A DNA stretch of 36,853 bases, from the NCBI GenBank assembly GCA_029378245.1, contig JARKIF010000269.1:1-36853 (forward strand). The letters are read 5' to 3'. The notes under the pieces are model-generated. The model saw nothing but the letters and a program-made list of their open reading frames with translations. It was not told the origin of the DNA and did no database searches. This DNA is from Roridomyces roridus (Eukaryota > Basidiomycota > Agaricomycetes > Agaricales > Mycenaceae). Numbering within the stretch: the stretch's first letter is position 1; each line of letters starts with the position of its first letter. A program made the position numbers and the translations under genes. Below are positions 19,485-29,743 of this stretch, piece by piece.

Positions 19485-21953
19485 TCCCACTTGACGATAC
19501 TTGCGTACCACGTAATCGACTCCTGCCACGCTTTCCATTCAGCCTCAACCCCATCAAGCGCGTGGATCTCGCCCCTAAACATCTTACAAGCCACGCGAGC
19601 ACGTCCATTGCGCTTGAGTCCATGATACCAAGCCAACCCTTGTGAGGGTCGCACCCTTCGATCATCGGCGGAGAGTAATACAAGCGTCGGAGCCGTTACA
19701 TCGTCCACGCGGTGAATTGGCGACGCGCCCGCTAGCAATTCGTACTCTGCACCGCTGGCGAGTCGGATCGGCAACGCTGCCTGTGCCTCGCGCCCTTCAA
19801 ACAGTCGGACTACAGAAAGTTAATTTGGGTATAGATGGCGGGTTAAGCAAACGCACCTTCGTTAGGGCCCCACTCGGGAATGTCCGATCCATGCAGAAAC
19901 ATTGCAGCGAGATCGACCGCCGGATTCCGCAGAATCGCGCCATGATACAAATCCGGAAAACGGGACGTCATATGTGCACTGAAGGAAATGGTCAAAAACA
20001 CCCTCCACCTGCGAATCGCAACATACGTCAGAAACCCTCCATGGCTGAGTCCTTCGATAAACTGTTTACCGGGATCGGCGCTTGCAAGGTTGGTGCGGAG
20101 TAGATATTCGTAAGTCGCATGCAGCGACTTGACATCCACGTCCCCGACATGCCCGAAAAGTGCCTCGACCGCCCCGAGTCCGAATCCTGACAAGTTGAGG
20201 GACGAATTCAAATCTGAAAAGCAAGCCAACCTGTCGATCCCGAGTAACTGGTCAAATATTAGCAAAGCAACATGCTAAGATCTCAAAAACTCTTACTTTA
20301 TCAACACGACTGTAAATCCAGCGATGGCACTAAGGAATAAATGAGGGTCATCGAGGCAAGGCCGACGACGTACAGGCTGGTCCAATGCGCCCACAATTTC
20401 GTGCTCGAGTGCATATGAGGTCCTCCATGCGGGATATGGACGACAGGAGGAATCGCTGCGCTGGTGTTATCATCGTTCTCGCCGGTCGGCCCAGCGTAAA
20501 CGCAATTGCCTGCAACGGCGAGCTCTGCAAGTATGCGTTTGATCTTCGGGGATGCGGATACCACGATGATCTCGGTTGCCTGGACTTGCGGAATGGCGAT
20601 TGTAGCCACAGCGAGCGGCGCCATAAACTCTTGAGGCGGAGGGGCTTCATGCGAATTAAGACATGGGCTCAATCGGGTACAAAGACCTACCTTTCAAAGT
20701 CACCCAGCCCTTGGTATTCTTGACGTCGTACATCACAAGTTCGGAAGGGCGACTCAGCGAGCTGCGAGTGGCAAGAATACAGGAGACGCTGTTTGTACGA
20801 AATACGGTGTAAGACATGAGTGCTTCGGGCTGGACGAGACCAGCTGTGGGGCACGGGGCGAGATTTGTTACAGTCTTGGTTTCGAGCGATACCAAGAGAG
20901 GGACTGTACGAGAGCGCCACTCGGAGGATAGCGCAAGGTGCGGGACATTGTCTTTGATCAAGAAAGGCTCCGCAGGAAGTTGATCGAGATAAACGCCCTG
21001 TAGGCAATTTGAGGATGAAAACATTGGATTCATGCAGGGTACTTACGGGAAATTCCGACTCGGAGGCATGCACGACTGTTGGAACGAGCACGTCTTCCAA
21101 AGACACGGACAAATTGAGGGGAAGGCGTCGAGCATGTAGTTGAGCACACGATCCATGAGGCCCTGCTTGCGTATTGGAAATGAAGGCCAAAAGGCCATGG
21201 CCAACGCGAGGGCTTCGCACAGAACGGTCCTCAGGAGTCAAGGGTGTTTTGACACCTGGATTGGAGAGATCAAAGTGATAGAGACGAGCAAGTCTATTCT
21301 GGCAGTAGATGAGGCCAGTGCGACGACCGTCCTCCAGAGCACCGTATCCAACGGCGACGAAAGTTGTCGGTGTGACAAACACGGGTTGCCCGAATGCGAC
21401 TGAGCCATCTGGTTCTGGTGCCACAACAAGACGGACTGTGAGACTTGGCACATCGCAAAGGAAGACACCAGGTCGCTTCTTGTCGAGAAGAGCGTCTCCA
21501 AAGTCTGGGATATCTGCAAAGAGATGAATGGGGTGGTGCTTTCCAAAAAAACTGGCTCACAATCGTTGGTCGAGTCCAGCGTCTCGGCTACGTAGAGAAA
21601 CTGTGTCCCTGCTGCATTCCATGCAAGATGAGGGCCGAAGCTTGGGTCCACGTAGATCTTCCCATGGATCGACTGCAACTGGAGCTTGGAGACACCGGTG
21701 CTGGAACACAGCTCCAGCCACAAAGTAGCACTGTCCTCGTGAAGATTGCCTTGCACAACGCATCGGGAGATGGCGAAAAAAGGATAGCGGTGGCCGGGTA
21801 AAGACCATCGCGGCCAACTTGGATGAAGCGGTCGGTTGTATAGGTTTCATAGGACCGACAAGAGATGCTGGCCTCTACGACACCGGGAGCGATGAAGCGA
21901 GCGTCCGAGTAAGTAGGGAGAGCCCCAACGCGCTGGAAAGTGTTGTCGGGCAT
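19481..21953 (-). CDS. Acylaminoacyl-peptidase (acyl-peptide hydrolase, S9C prolyl oligopeptidase family); 1-nt frame break in exon 1
   Basis: Nine exons are read: 21561-21953, 21047-21513, 20691-20997, 20374-20644, 20297-20329, 20231-20247 (17 nt), 20027-20186, 19857-19978 and 19481-19809. The N-terminal half is a beta-propeller (YVDPSFGPHLAWNAAGTQFLY, YIPDFGDALLDKKRPGVFL). The alpha/beta-hydrolase domain shows VVHIPHGGPH, the oxyanion-region motif NYSGSTGFG (split over two introns) and the nucleophile GLSHGGFLTAH. It also has the acid LLSADDRRVRPSQG and the catalytic His GEIHALDG. The enzyme removes N-acylated amino acids from peptides in the cytosol. The expected length is about 699 aa. 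Exon 1 switches frame near 21750-21758, between SPDALC and GNLHEDSATLW: one base is missing, and the total of 2099 nt is one short. GLSHGG replaces the more usual GGSHGG; the G-x-S-x-G core is kept. Confidence 0.88.
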
Positions 21954-22367
21954 GGTTCTGCGCCAGGTACGCTCTGGTACGCTTCCATTGCGATAAGCTT
22001 AAAGTATGGAGCAGATATGGAGGCTGATGGAGGTTGGAGGTGAAATTGGAACTCAAGTTTGATCAAAGTTTGATTATCTTGCTCTCCTTCGGACAAGTTG
22101 ACAGTAGCGAGTCTCCTCCAGTTGCCCTGCACAGGCCGCCCTCAGGACGTCATCGTTCTCCTTTCCAACTATGTTCTGGCTGTCTTGAGATCAATTTCAC
22201 GCGACCGTCGTCCATTTTCTCTCGGTGACTCCGTTTTTCGGAGGCTCCAATTTGCAATTGCCAATCCCCGCCAGCAGCCAGCCGAGATAACAGGGTTAAT
22301 GCTTTTTCCTCTCCAGCCGATGCTAGTTAAAAGCTCTCTTTGGAGCACGTTCTTGTAAGTCGACACC
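21954..22367. other. Divergent promoter region
   Basis: A 414-bp gap lies between the start codons of the peptidase (-) and the UNC93-like transporter (+). No gene or clear TATA box is visible. Confidence 0.4.
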
Positions 22368-24283
22368 ATGTCCACCGGGCTGGCCAAATGGAGGCTCAAC
22401 TCGCCGCTCGTCCAGAACTATGTCGGCGGAATTGTGCTCGCATTAACGCCCGGAATCTTCACAGCTCTCGGTGCACTGGGAAGCGGCGGTGGACGCGCCT
22501 CGTCCACCCATCTCGCGTCTGTCGTTAGCTCGGTGCGCATCTCGTCTTCAACGTCAGCCAATCTCACAATGGTCCAGACTTTGTATGCCATCTACACATT
22601 CAGTGGGTGGGGCACTGGTATCTTCCTCAACACCATCGGCCCCAGATGGACTTTGACGGTATGTAGATATTTCCTCCAGCTGACTCTGAATCTGACCCTC
22701 TATCAGATTGGAGCCATTGGTTACCCGGTCTAGTAAGCTATGAGCCCAACTTTGTTTGTATCTCATCGTCCTCTAGTGTCGCCGCGTTTTGGTACTATGA
22801 CGCTACCGGCCATCAATGGTTTCCTATCCTCTCCGGGGTCATCCTTGGCTTCTCGGCTGGTCTACTCTGGTCTACAAGTGCATACCTGGGCATCACCTAT
22901 TCCACAGAGGCTGAGAGGGGAAAATACATCGCGATTCAAGGTGTGATAACAGGAATAGGTAGGTGTACCTGTATCTTCATTTTTCCCATTCTAACGCATA
23001 TCGTGTAGGAGCTACGATCGGCAGTGCCGTTGGTTTCGGACTCAGTGCCAATTCCACTTCGAGCGACGGAGTGCCTACTACGGTCTACGCCATATTTCTT
23101 TCTCTCATGTGCTGTGGCTCAATTGTCGCGGCTTCCTTCATCATCAACCCTGCAAATATCGTGCGGGACGACGGTACCAAGATCGCTTTGTTCACCACTA
23201 CGGAAACAACAACATTTTGGCAAGAGTTCAAGGGCGTGGTGGACATGACTAAAGACCTGAAACTCATGCTCCTCGGTCTGTCCGCATTCAAATCTATGTT
23301 TTCGCTGGTCTGATCTCTTGCAAGTGCCAGTCATGTTTGCCGCCGAATTCCCTGTCGCAATTGAGCCGTCTTTGAATGGTGAGACATAGAACAGCTTGTC
23401 AATCAGAACTAATCACTTCTAAAGCCTACGCCTTCAACCTGCGAACTCGCACTTTACTCGGCCTGCTTTACTCCATCGCGCAGATCCCGGGAGTTCTCAT
23501 CTTTGTACCCCTGCTGGACAACAATAGAATGACCCGCCGCACTCGAGGCCTCGTTGGGCTTGCAGCGCTCTCGCTTCTCGTCTTGGGTGCCTGGTGCGGT
23601 CAACTTGGCTGGATGGCCGGGAAGAACCTCGATCGTTCCATCGCTGGGCCGGCTTACGACTGGACTGATGGCGCGCCCTTTGTAGGATTTGCTATCTTGT
23701 ATATTATTTTCGGTTTGTGCCAACACCCTCCCGTCTCGTCATCCTTATGTCGTTCCTGCAGGTGCCCTCTACGTGTGCTACTCGATGGTGGCCATCTGGT
23801 TAGTTCGTGTGCGTCGATGCATTCAAACTCCATCCTCACGTTCTCTAGGATCATGTCCGCGATGACCAACTCGCCCACAAAGCTCGCACGTCACGCAGGC
23901 CTGTTCAAAGGCACCGTCTCTGCAGGAATGAGCGTCGTTTTTGGCATCGATTCAACTCTCCTGCCTTTCCGCCATGTATGTCTTCCCTTGCCCTCATTCG
24001 CAAATCTCATGATCATCACCAGGAACTCGCATACTGCTTTGCTCTGCAGATGCTGGGACTCGTCATCATGGCGTACCTCTGCGTCCGCGAAGTCAAGAAC
24101 ACAAAGTATTTTCTCGAAGACGATGTGTATGTCTCCTTCCCGTTCGCTTGCTTTCACATGTTCAACCCCAACAGCATCGTCCCGATCGAATACGTCGAAC
24201 GGGAGCAAGAAATCGACCCCGAACTCGCGGCGCACGAGCGCAAGATACACCCTCATGACAAAGAGTTTGACGAGAAGGCGTGA
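22368..24283 (+). CDS. UNC93-like (DUF895) major facilitator membrane protein; +1 frame break
   Basis: Nine exons are read: 22368-22658, 22707-22732, 22777-22958, 23009-23378, 23425-23712, 23762-23798, 23849-23975, 24023-24126 and 24175-24283. The protein is polytopic, with many hydrophobic helices (for example VQNYVGGIVLALTPGIFTAL, WFPILSGVILGFSAGLLW, RGLVGLAALSLLVLGAW). It starts with the family-typical SPLVQNYVGG. TIGPRWTL, GKYIAIQGVITGIGATIGS and AFNLRTRTLLGLLYSIAQIPG fit fungal UNC93-like MFS proteins. The cytosolic tail is charged (EYVEREQEIDPELAAHERK). Relatives are often called ion-channel regulatory proteins, but the fungal substrate is unknown. Exon 4 contains one nucleotide too many at the T run 23299-23302: removing it changes a stop into MFRWSDLLQVPVMF. 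The total of 1534 nt is one over 511 codons. Confidence 0.83.
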
Positions 24284-24332
24284 GGGTGATGATAGAATGA
24301 ATTGTATGTATACGACGACACTCAACGTACGT

Positions 24333-25098
24333 TGACTGGGAGGACTTGAATACCACTGCTACTATAGATTTCGTCATGAAGGATTTATGCTGAGCATCGT
24401 TGAGCGTAAGGCACAGTCAAAAGCAACGCGTGGTATCAAAGGTTGTAGTGGCAGGGCGCCGTGGGCAAGGTTTCAAGGGATGGCAGTGGACGGTACCAAG
24501 CTCTATGCCGCGTAATCTTCGACCGCTACAAAGAGAACGGAATCGCTGCGTTTTGCACGAGCCCTGCCCCGAGCGTTGAATCCTCGAGGCGAAAGCAGCT
24601 GGATGTCCTGTGTAATCCCAGTCACAATGAACGAGGGTGAGCTATAGAGAACGCAACCGATGCCGTTGGCTCCTTGACAAGTCCTGCTCAACCCACCGAA
24701 CAGCCTGAGCCTCCCTGGCCCAGATCCCCGATACGTCGGATTTGCGATGAGTCGGCTGAGATGAAACTGACGCTGATACAGTAGAGCTGGCGGGGTATGG
24801 TGGTCGTTGGCAAGCCTCGGTAAACCGGGACACATCAAATATTGCAAGCCCAAAACGGCCAGCAGAGAACGAACGCCCCGCGGAGACGAGTTCTGGCGGG
24901 CCTAAATACCGAGAATATGCCGCATATATTCTGCCTTCAATCGCCATTCCATAGGGCGCCACTGGCTCAGCGGTCATGATAATTCGACCACTGATCGACA
25001 CTCTCCGGAGGTCGAGGGTTCGAAATCGGAGCCCGGGTGGTAGGTTCAACCCCAGCGTGTAACAGCTGCATATGGGGTACGCGTTCCTTTTGCTCGCA
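24333..25098. repeat. Dispersed repeat, copy A, with tRNA-like 3' tail
   Basis: A 766-bp element starts TGACTGGGAGGACTTGAA and ends TTTTGCTCGCA. It matches 28694-29531 along its length with small gaps, roughly 80% by eye, and a third degenerate copy lies at 18676. It has no long conserved ORF. The TG...CA ends could suggest a solo LTR; the tRNA-like tail suggests a Pol III-derived element. No convincing target duplication is visible. It separates the UNC93-like gene from the first FunK1 gene. Confidence 0.78.
24953..25057 (+). other. tRNA-like core with Pol III box A/B-like motifs (repeat copy A)
   Basis: The 105-nt core differs from the copy at 29387-29491 by a single base. It contains a box A-like TGGCTCAGCGG and, about 55 nt later, a box B-like GGTTCGAAATC; a second B-like GGTTCAACCCC follows. 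A canonical cloverleaf cannot be drawn: there is no 7-bp acceptor stem and the D-stem is poor. I therefore do not call it a functional tRNA gene. Confidence 0.5.
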
Positions 25099-25204
25099 TC
25101 TCGGACACGCCGGACCTGCCATTAATTTATTGCAGCTAACTTCATCCTACCCCGCAACGAGACGAGTGGTAATACAAACCAATATATGAATTTAACAGAA
25201 ACTA

Positions 25205-27835
25205 CTACTTCTTCTTGCCACGACGCTTGACGGTTCCCTCAGCCGTCTTCACCTTCTTGGACTCAGATCCTTCGCTAACATCAGCCTCCGCAGCCGCCCT
25301 CTTCCTGGAACCCGACCCTCCCGCAACAGCCGTCGTCCCCGCGCTCAGTGACGCAGAAGAGTCGCCCGTCGCATTCTTCATCATCGAAACCCGTAACGAA
25401 CCATCCTTCTTCCGTTCCTCCTTTCTAGTGCTCCGCAGCACGAATTCTTGGGCCTTGTCGTTTTCCGGCCAGGTCCTTGACTGCATCAACAACCTGTCGA
25501 ACCAGCCCAAGACCTTATCATATTTAAGGTTGATCGTAACAGGGGATGTGTCGACATCGTCACTGTCGGATGCAAGAAGTTCTTCGTCCTCGTCGTCGTT
25601 GTTGCGTTTGGACGGAGGCGGCAGGTTTTGGATTTTCACTGCTTCGCGGTACCGTTCCAAAAGGGCATATAGCGGACGATTCGTCTTGTCGATGGGCATG
25701 GGTTCGAGAACATAGTCACGTTTCATTTGATGACCAAGACGGTCAAAAAGCTTGGAACAGGCCAAGGGGTCTTTGTTTAGGTCCGTGTGTCGGAGGACCA
25801 TCCAAACGAGAAGCCAGAAAAAACTTTCGAGATCGTGGTGTGGGCCATGTAGCACGGGGTGTCTGGCCACACCATCCGAGTTCTTGATGATCTCGATGGC
25901 CATGAAAGGAAAGGTCCCCTGAAAAGAGTGAGAAGACGGTCACAGTGTTGCAAGTAAAGCATACCGTGATGTCCTTCAAACTTTTGTCGACGTCGGCGGC
26001 GGGAAGAGGATTATCCGGGAACCGCTCATTGAACCTTTCGGCCCCTGCTGGAGTGAACTCGGCGTAGTCCCAGTCGAGGAGAAAGCCGTTGAATTCATGG
26101 CCAGCAAGGGGAACTTCGCGAAAGAGCACGTTCCCCTCGCTCACGTCGCGGTGCGTGACGCCGGCGTTGTAGGCGGTGTGATGATCTGTATAGCGTGTCA
26201 GCCAGAAGTTTGCGAGGGAAAGGAAAGAAAAACGCACGGCGCATAGCACAAAATAGAGCACCGACCAAAGACTTTGTCGAGTCAAAATCTTTGAGTGGAG
26301 TCCCCACCGGGGTGAGTAATAACCTCATGTGGCGACGTGGAAGGTTGGGGCCGTTCTCACTGGTCGGGTTGGTCTGGTGAAGCTGGGGGTCGTGGTCCGA
26401 ATTGTCGTGCTCCACGGAGAGATCGAGGCTGCCGTGGCATTTGGCGATGGAATCGAGAATAGCCTGCTTCTGCTCCCTCTCCTCATCCGAAGCCTCCTCG
26501 ACCTCTCGCTTGCAGTGTTCTTCGATCAAGCGGTAAAAGTCAGCTTCTGGTCGCCGACACTCCTGCGGCCAGGCGTCCTTGAGAGCGTAGACGGTTGGCT
26601 CCTCCGCGTTGACGTCCTGCTCCTTCGCGTCGACGTCCTCCTCCAGGATCACTCGGAACACTCGAGTCGCACGACCGAAAAGGCCGTCCGATCGAGAGAG
26701 AATGTTGCCGAACGTAAAACACCTGACGATCTCCAGCTCCCCAGTGTGCGAATTGTATCGAGCGGCGCGGATCCAAAGATGCTCGCCGTCGATGTCCTCC
26801 GCACCCCACCCCTTGTAAGCCTGGATGTTGCTGACCGCTTTTCGCATCCGCTCCTGCTCTGGTTCCGTCGGGAGCGATATTGTGCCGTCGGCCCCTCGCA
26901 TCAGGGGCATGGAGTAGCCCTGTGGATTGTATAATCGCCAGAGAAAGGTGGGCAGGTGCTTCTTTTCGGTCGTGAAGTCAAAGGACTCTGTGACGGAGAA
27001 ACCGCTCCGGTCGAAACGGAAGATACGAGCTTTTGTGCGGGCGAAGACGGCCACGACATACACAAAACAGCTTCCCGATGCCATGAGGAGGTTACGGGCA
27101 CCCTTGGCAAGCTGGGTAAGCGCGTTATGAGCGTCTTGTGAGTCTCTGATCCCTCGCCGTTTATCGTCCATTATGTCGATCTTGTATTTCAACTCGATGA
27201 CCGTGCCAGCCTGCGCCCAAACCCAGTCACCACTGTGTGAGATCTGGCCAGGTCTGGAACCCGTAATGTCGGGCATCGTGTGGTGTTCCTGTTGATCCCC
27301 ATCCTCGACGGACGGAAATCTCGTGTTGCTCGTGTCGTGGAAACTGGGTTTGGTGGTGGGCGGGAAGTCTACGACGACTTTATTCAAGTATTTGATCTAT
27401 TCGGTGGCAGGGGTGAGTAGATGTTAAGATGGAGAGGATGACACTCACCATGGGTCCCGTCATGTCCTTCTCTTTCTCCGCATTCTCGAGCTTGGTAGCT
27501 ACGGTCCCCAGTGTGTATCGAGCCTTCTCCACAATGGGGCCTATTTGAACAGGCTGTCCTGGCCCCATCGCATCAAGAAACGAGGACACGTCCTGGATGT
27601 CGAATTTGTTCTTCAGCATGTCGTGCCAGACTCGCTTCGCTATAGGGTCTGCTTGTTGCCGAGATTCGGAGGTGTTGGCCTGGTAGTTGAGACTCGGTCC
27701 CGGTAGTCTCTTGCGGGGGGTGGCAGACTCGACGCGAGGTTCGCCCCCTTCTGCACGCGACGCGTCGTCGGCGCTGGGTTCAAGCGGGGAATCCTCGTCG
27801 ATAGATGCTTTGGTATCGATAGATGAGTTAGTCAT
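25205..27835 (-). CDS. FunK1-type protein kinase, copy 1 (intact)
   Basis: Four exons (27449-27835, 26238-27396, 25965-26185, 25205-25918) with introns of 52, 52 and 46 nt encode 826 aa in frame. The kinase-like core shows VIELKYKIDI (beta-strand region with Lys), RLLLTPVGTPL (hinge), YNAGVTHRDVSEGNVLF (catalytic loop, HRD then N) and GFLLDWDYAEF (DFG-equivalent DWD). It then reads GTFPFMAIEI and HGPHHDLESFFWLLVW, the signature of FunK1, a kinase family expanded in Agaricomycetes. The N-terminus is acidic and probably disordered. The C-terminal ~100 residues are Ser/Lys-rich and end in a basic stretch (KRRGKKK) that may be a nuclear signal. Substrates are unknown. It is a tandem paralogue of the gene at 29744, and both are followed by the same dispersed repeat. 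Confidence 0.9.
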
Positions 27836-28693
27836 GTTGGTGAAGAAGAAAGAAAGACCGGCGCCCACTCACATTGATCTCAACTGTCCCAGTAAGCGCG
27901 TTGTGGTTCTTGAGAACAATGGCACGTCAACGGGATTTGATGACGGAATGCTTTTCCAAATTGGGATTGAGGTCCACGTGCCAACACGTGCCTGGCGCCT
28001 TTCGCCCAGGCGCTTGCTTTTTTGCCTCAAAGTGATACAAATGACAATCGTTGTAAATTGCTCATGTAGATACACGAATATCTACACGGAAACAACCGTG
28101 ATGTTTTATAGATTCAAGCTGGCAGGATCTGGTTCGAGTCTCCGTGTTTTAATTCTGGAAAAGCTGCGTTCAGTCTCGCGACACTGTTCGAATTCCCATC
28201 GCCAACATTTCCATCTACACGGCTCTCCGTCAACGGATATCTGTCTTCGCCATCGGTCCTCCCGGTTTGGGTAAAAGTAGTGAAAGTGAGCGCCGTCTTT
28301 CCATGTCTGAGCATGAAACGACTCGGTGCCAACGCCAGAGAATAGGTTGTCAGAGGACGTGTATTGGCGGTTGTTGAGGATTAAGAGTAGGCTGTTCGAA
28401 TAGTAATTAAGAGTTGATTATGAGCGTCTGAAGAAAGGATGTGGCGTGACCCCCACATCCTTTCGAACTGAAAGCATTATGAGTGGGAAGATGGAATTGG
28501 ACCGAGCGATGTACGCATTGGGGACTCCAAGTGTCCAACGAGTAGAAGGGAAGAACAGTCAGGACGGCAAGGGTGCCTGTTAGACGCATTGGCACGAATT
28601 GCAGCAATGAGTCAATTGAATTTCCCCACCCCACTCACTTGCGGGGCATGGTGGTCGTTGGCAAGCCTCGGTAACCCAACGTCTGGCCGGTGG
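27836..28693. other. Intergenic region between the first FunK1 gene and repeat copy B
   Basis: No gene is supported. It contains a perfect 12-bp inverted repeat (28433-28464). A ~54-bp internal piece of the dispersed repeat (28640-28693, including GTTGGCAAGCCTCGGTAACC) abuts the start of copy B, as if one copy had inserted beside or within an older one. Confidence 0.5.
28433..28464. repeat. Perfect 12-bp inverted repeat (hairpin, 8-nt loop)
   Basis: GAAAGGATGTGG at 28433-28444 is exactly complementary to CCACATCCTTTC at 28453-28464. It lies in gene-free DNA with no T-run next to it. Its function is unknown. Confidence 0.7.
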
Positions 28694-29531
28694 TGACTGG
28701 GAGGACTTGAAAACCACTGCTACTATAGATTTCGTCATGAAGGATTTATGCTGAGCATCGTTGGGCGAAGCGTATGCCACAGTCGAAAGAAACGCGTGGT
28801 ATCAAAGGGTGTAGTCACAGTGCGCCGTGGGCAAGGTTTCTCAAGGGATGGCCGTGGACAGTACTAAGCTCTATGCCGTGCAATCTTCGACCGCTACAAA
28901 GAGAACGGAATCGCTGCGTCTTGCACGAGCCCTGAGCGTTTGATCACGGAATCCGCGAGAAGGAAGCTGAAATGAGCGGCATGTCCTTTCTTAAATGAAC
29001 GAGGGTGAGCGTATAGAGAACGCACCCGATGGCGTTGGCTCCTCGACAAGTCCTGCTCGTCGCTCGACCCACCGACCACTTGAAATTCCCGTCACTCGAG
29101 TCAATCAGCAGCTGAGCCTCCCAGATCCCCAATACGTCGGATTTGCGATGGGTCGACTGGGATGAAAACGACGCTGAGTATCCAATATCCAATAGAGCCG
29201 GCGGGGCATGGTCGTTGGCAAGCCTCCGGAAGCCTCGGTAACCCAACGTCTGACCGGGACAAGGCCGGGACACATCAAATATCGCAAGCCCAAAACGGCG
29301 ACAACGCCCCGCGGAGACGACTTCTGGCGAGCCTGTTAAAGACCGAGAATATGCAGAATATATTCTGCCTTGAATCGGCATTCAACAGGGCGCCACTGGC
29401 TCAGCGGTCATGATAATTCGACCACTGATCGACACTCTCCGGAGGTCGAGGGTTCGAAATCGGAGCTCGGGTGGTAGGTTCAACCCCAGCGTTAACAGCT
29501 GCATATGGGGTACGCGTTCCTTTTGCTCGCA
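28694..29531. repeat. Dispersed repeat, copy B, with tRNA-like 3' tail
   Basis: An 838-bp copy of the element at 24333-25098, same orientation and same ends (TGACTGGGAGGACTTGAA ... TTTTGCTCGCA). The first ~690 bp differ by many substitutions and small indels. The last 145 bp are almost identical to copy A. The sequence GCCGGT occurs close to both outer ends, which could be a target duplication, but copy A does not show an equivalent. Confidence 0.78.
29387..29491 (+). other. tRNA-like core with Pol III box A/B-like motifs (repeat copy B)
   Basis: Counterpart of 24953-25057, 104 of 105 bases identical. The same box A-like TGGCTCAGCGG and box B-like GGTTCGAAATC are present at the same spacing. 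Confidence 0.5.
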
Positions 29532-29743
29532 CAGCCGGTATTTAATTTTTCCTCTTCAAGTGTACTCACAGGTAAATAGACTCTTCATCGCGTCGATCCC
29601 CGCAGGCAAATTGCGAAGCGACCTCAAGCAATTGAATCAGTGTCATAAGGCGCTCGCCTGCGCTGGCTGACATCCAGTCCCGCCGTTTTACGACAATTCA
29701 ACGTATATACGTAGCACAGAACAAGTAAAAATGTGTCCCTTTC

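Noticed and set aside
24953..25057. Functional tRNA gene in the repeat tail
   Set aside because: Box A/B-like motifs are present, but no 7-bp acceptor stem and no regular D-arm can be formed, so it is described as tRNA-like only.
26329..26934. 201-codon plus-strand open frame
   Set aside because: Antisense shadow of the FunK1 copy 1 kinase exon; no family resemblance.
24333..29531. Repeats A and B as LTRs of one retrotransposon enclosing the FunK1 gene
   Set aside because: They share orientation and TG...CA ends, but the DNA between them encodes a cellular FunK1 kinase with introns and no gag/pol, and the upstream portions are too diverged for a recent pair.
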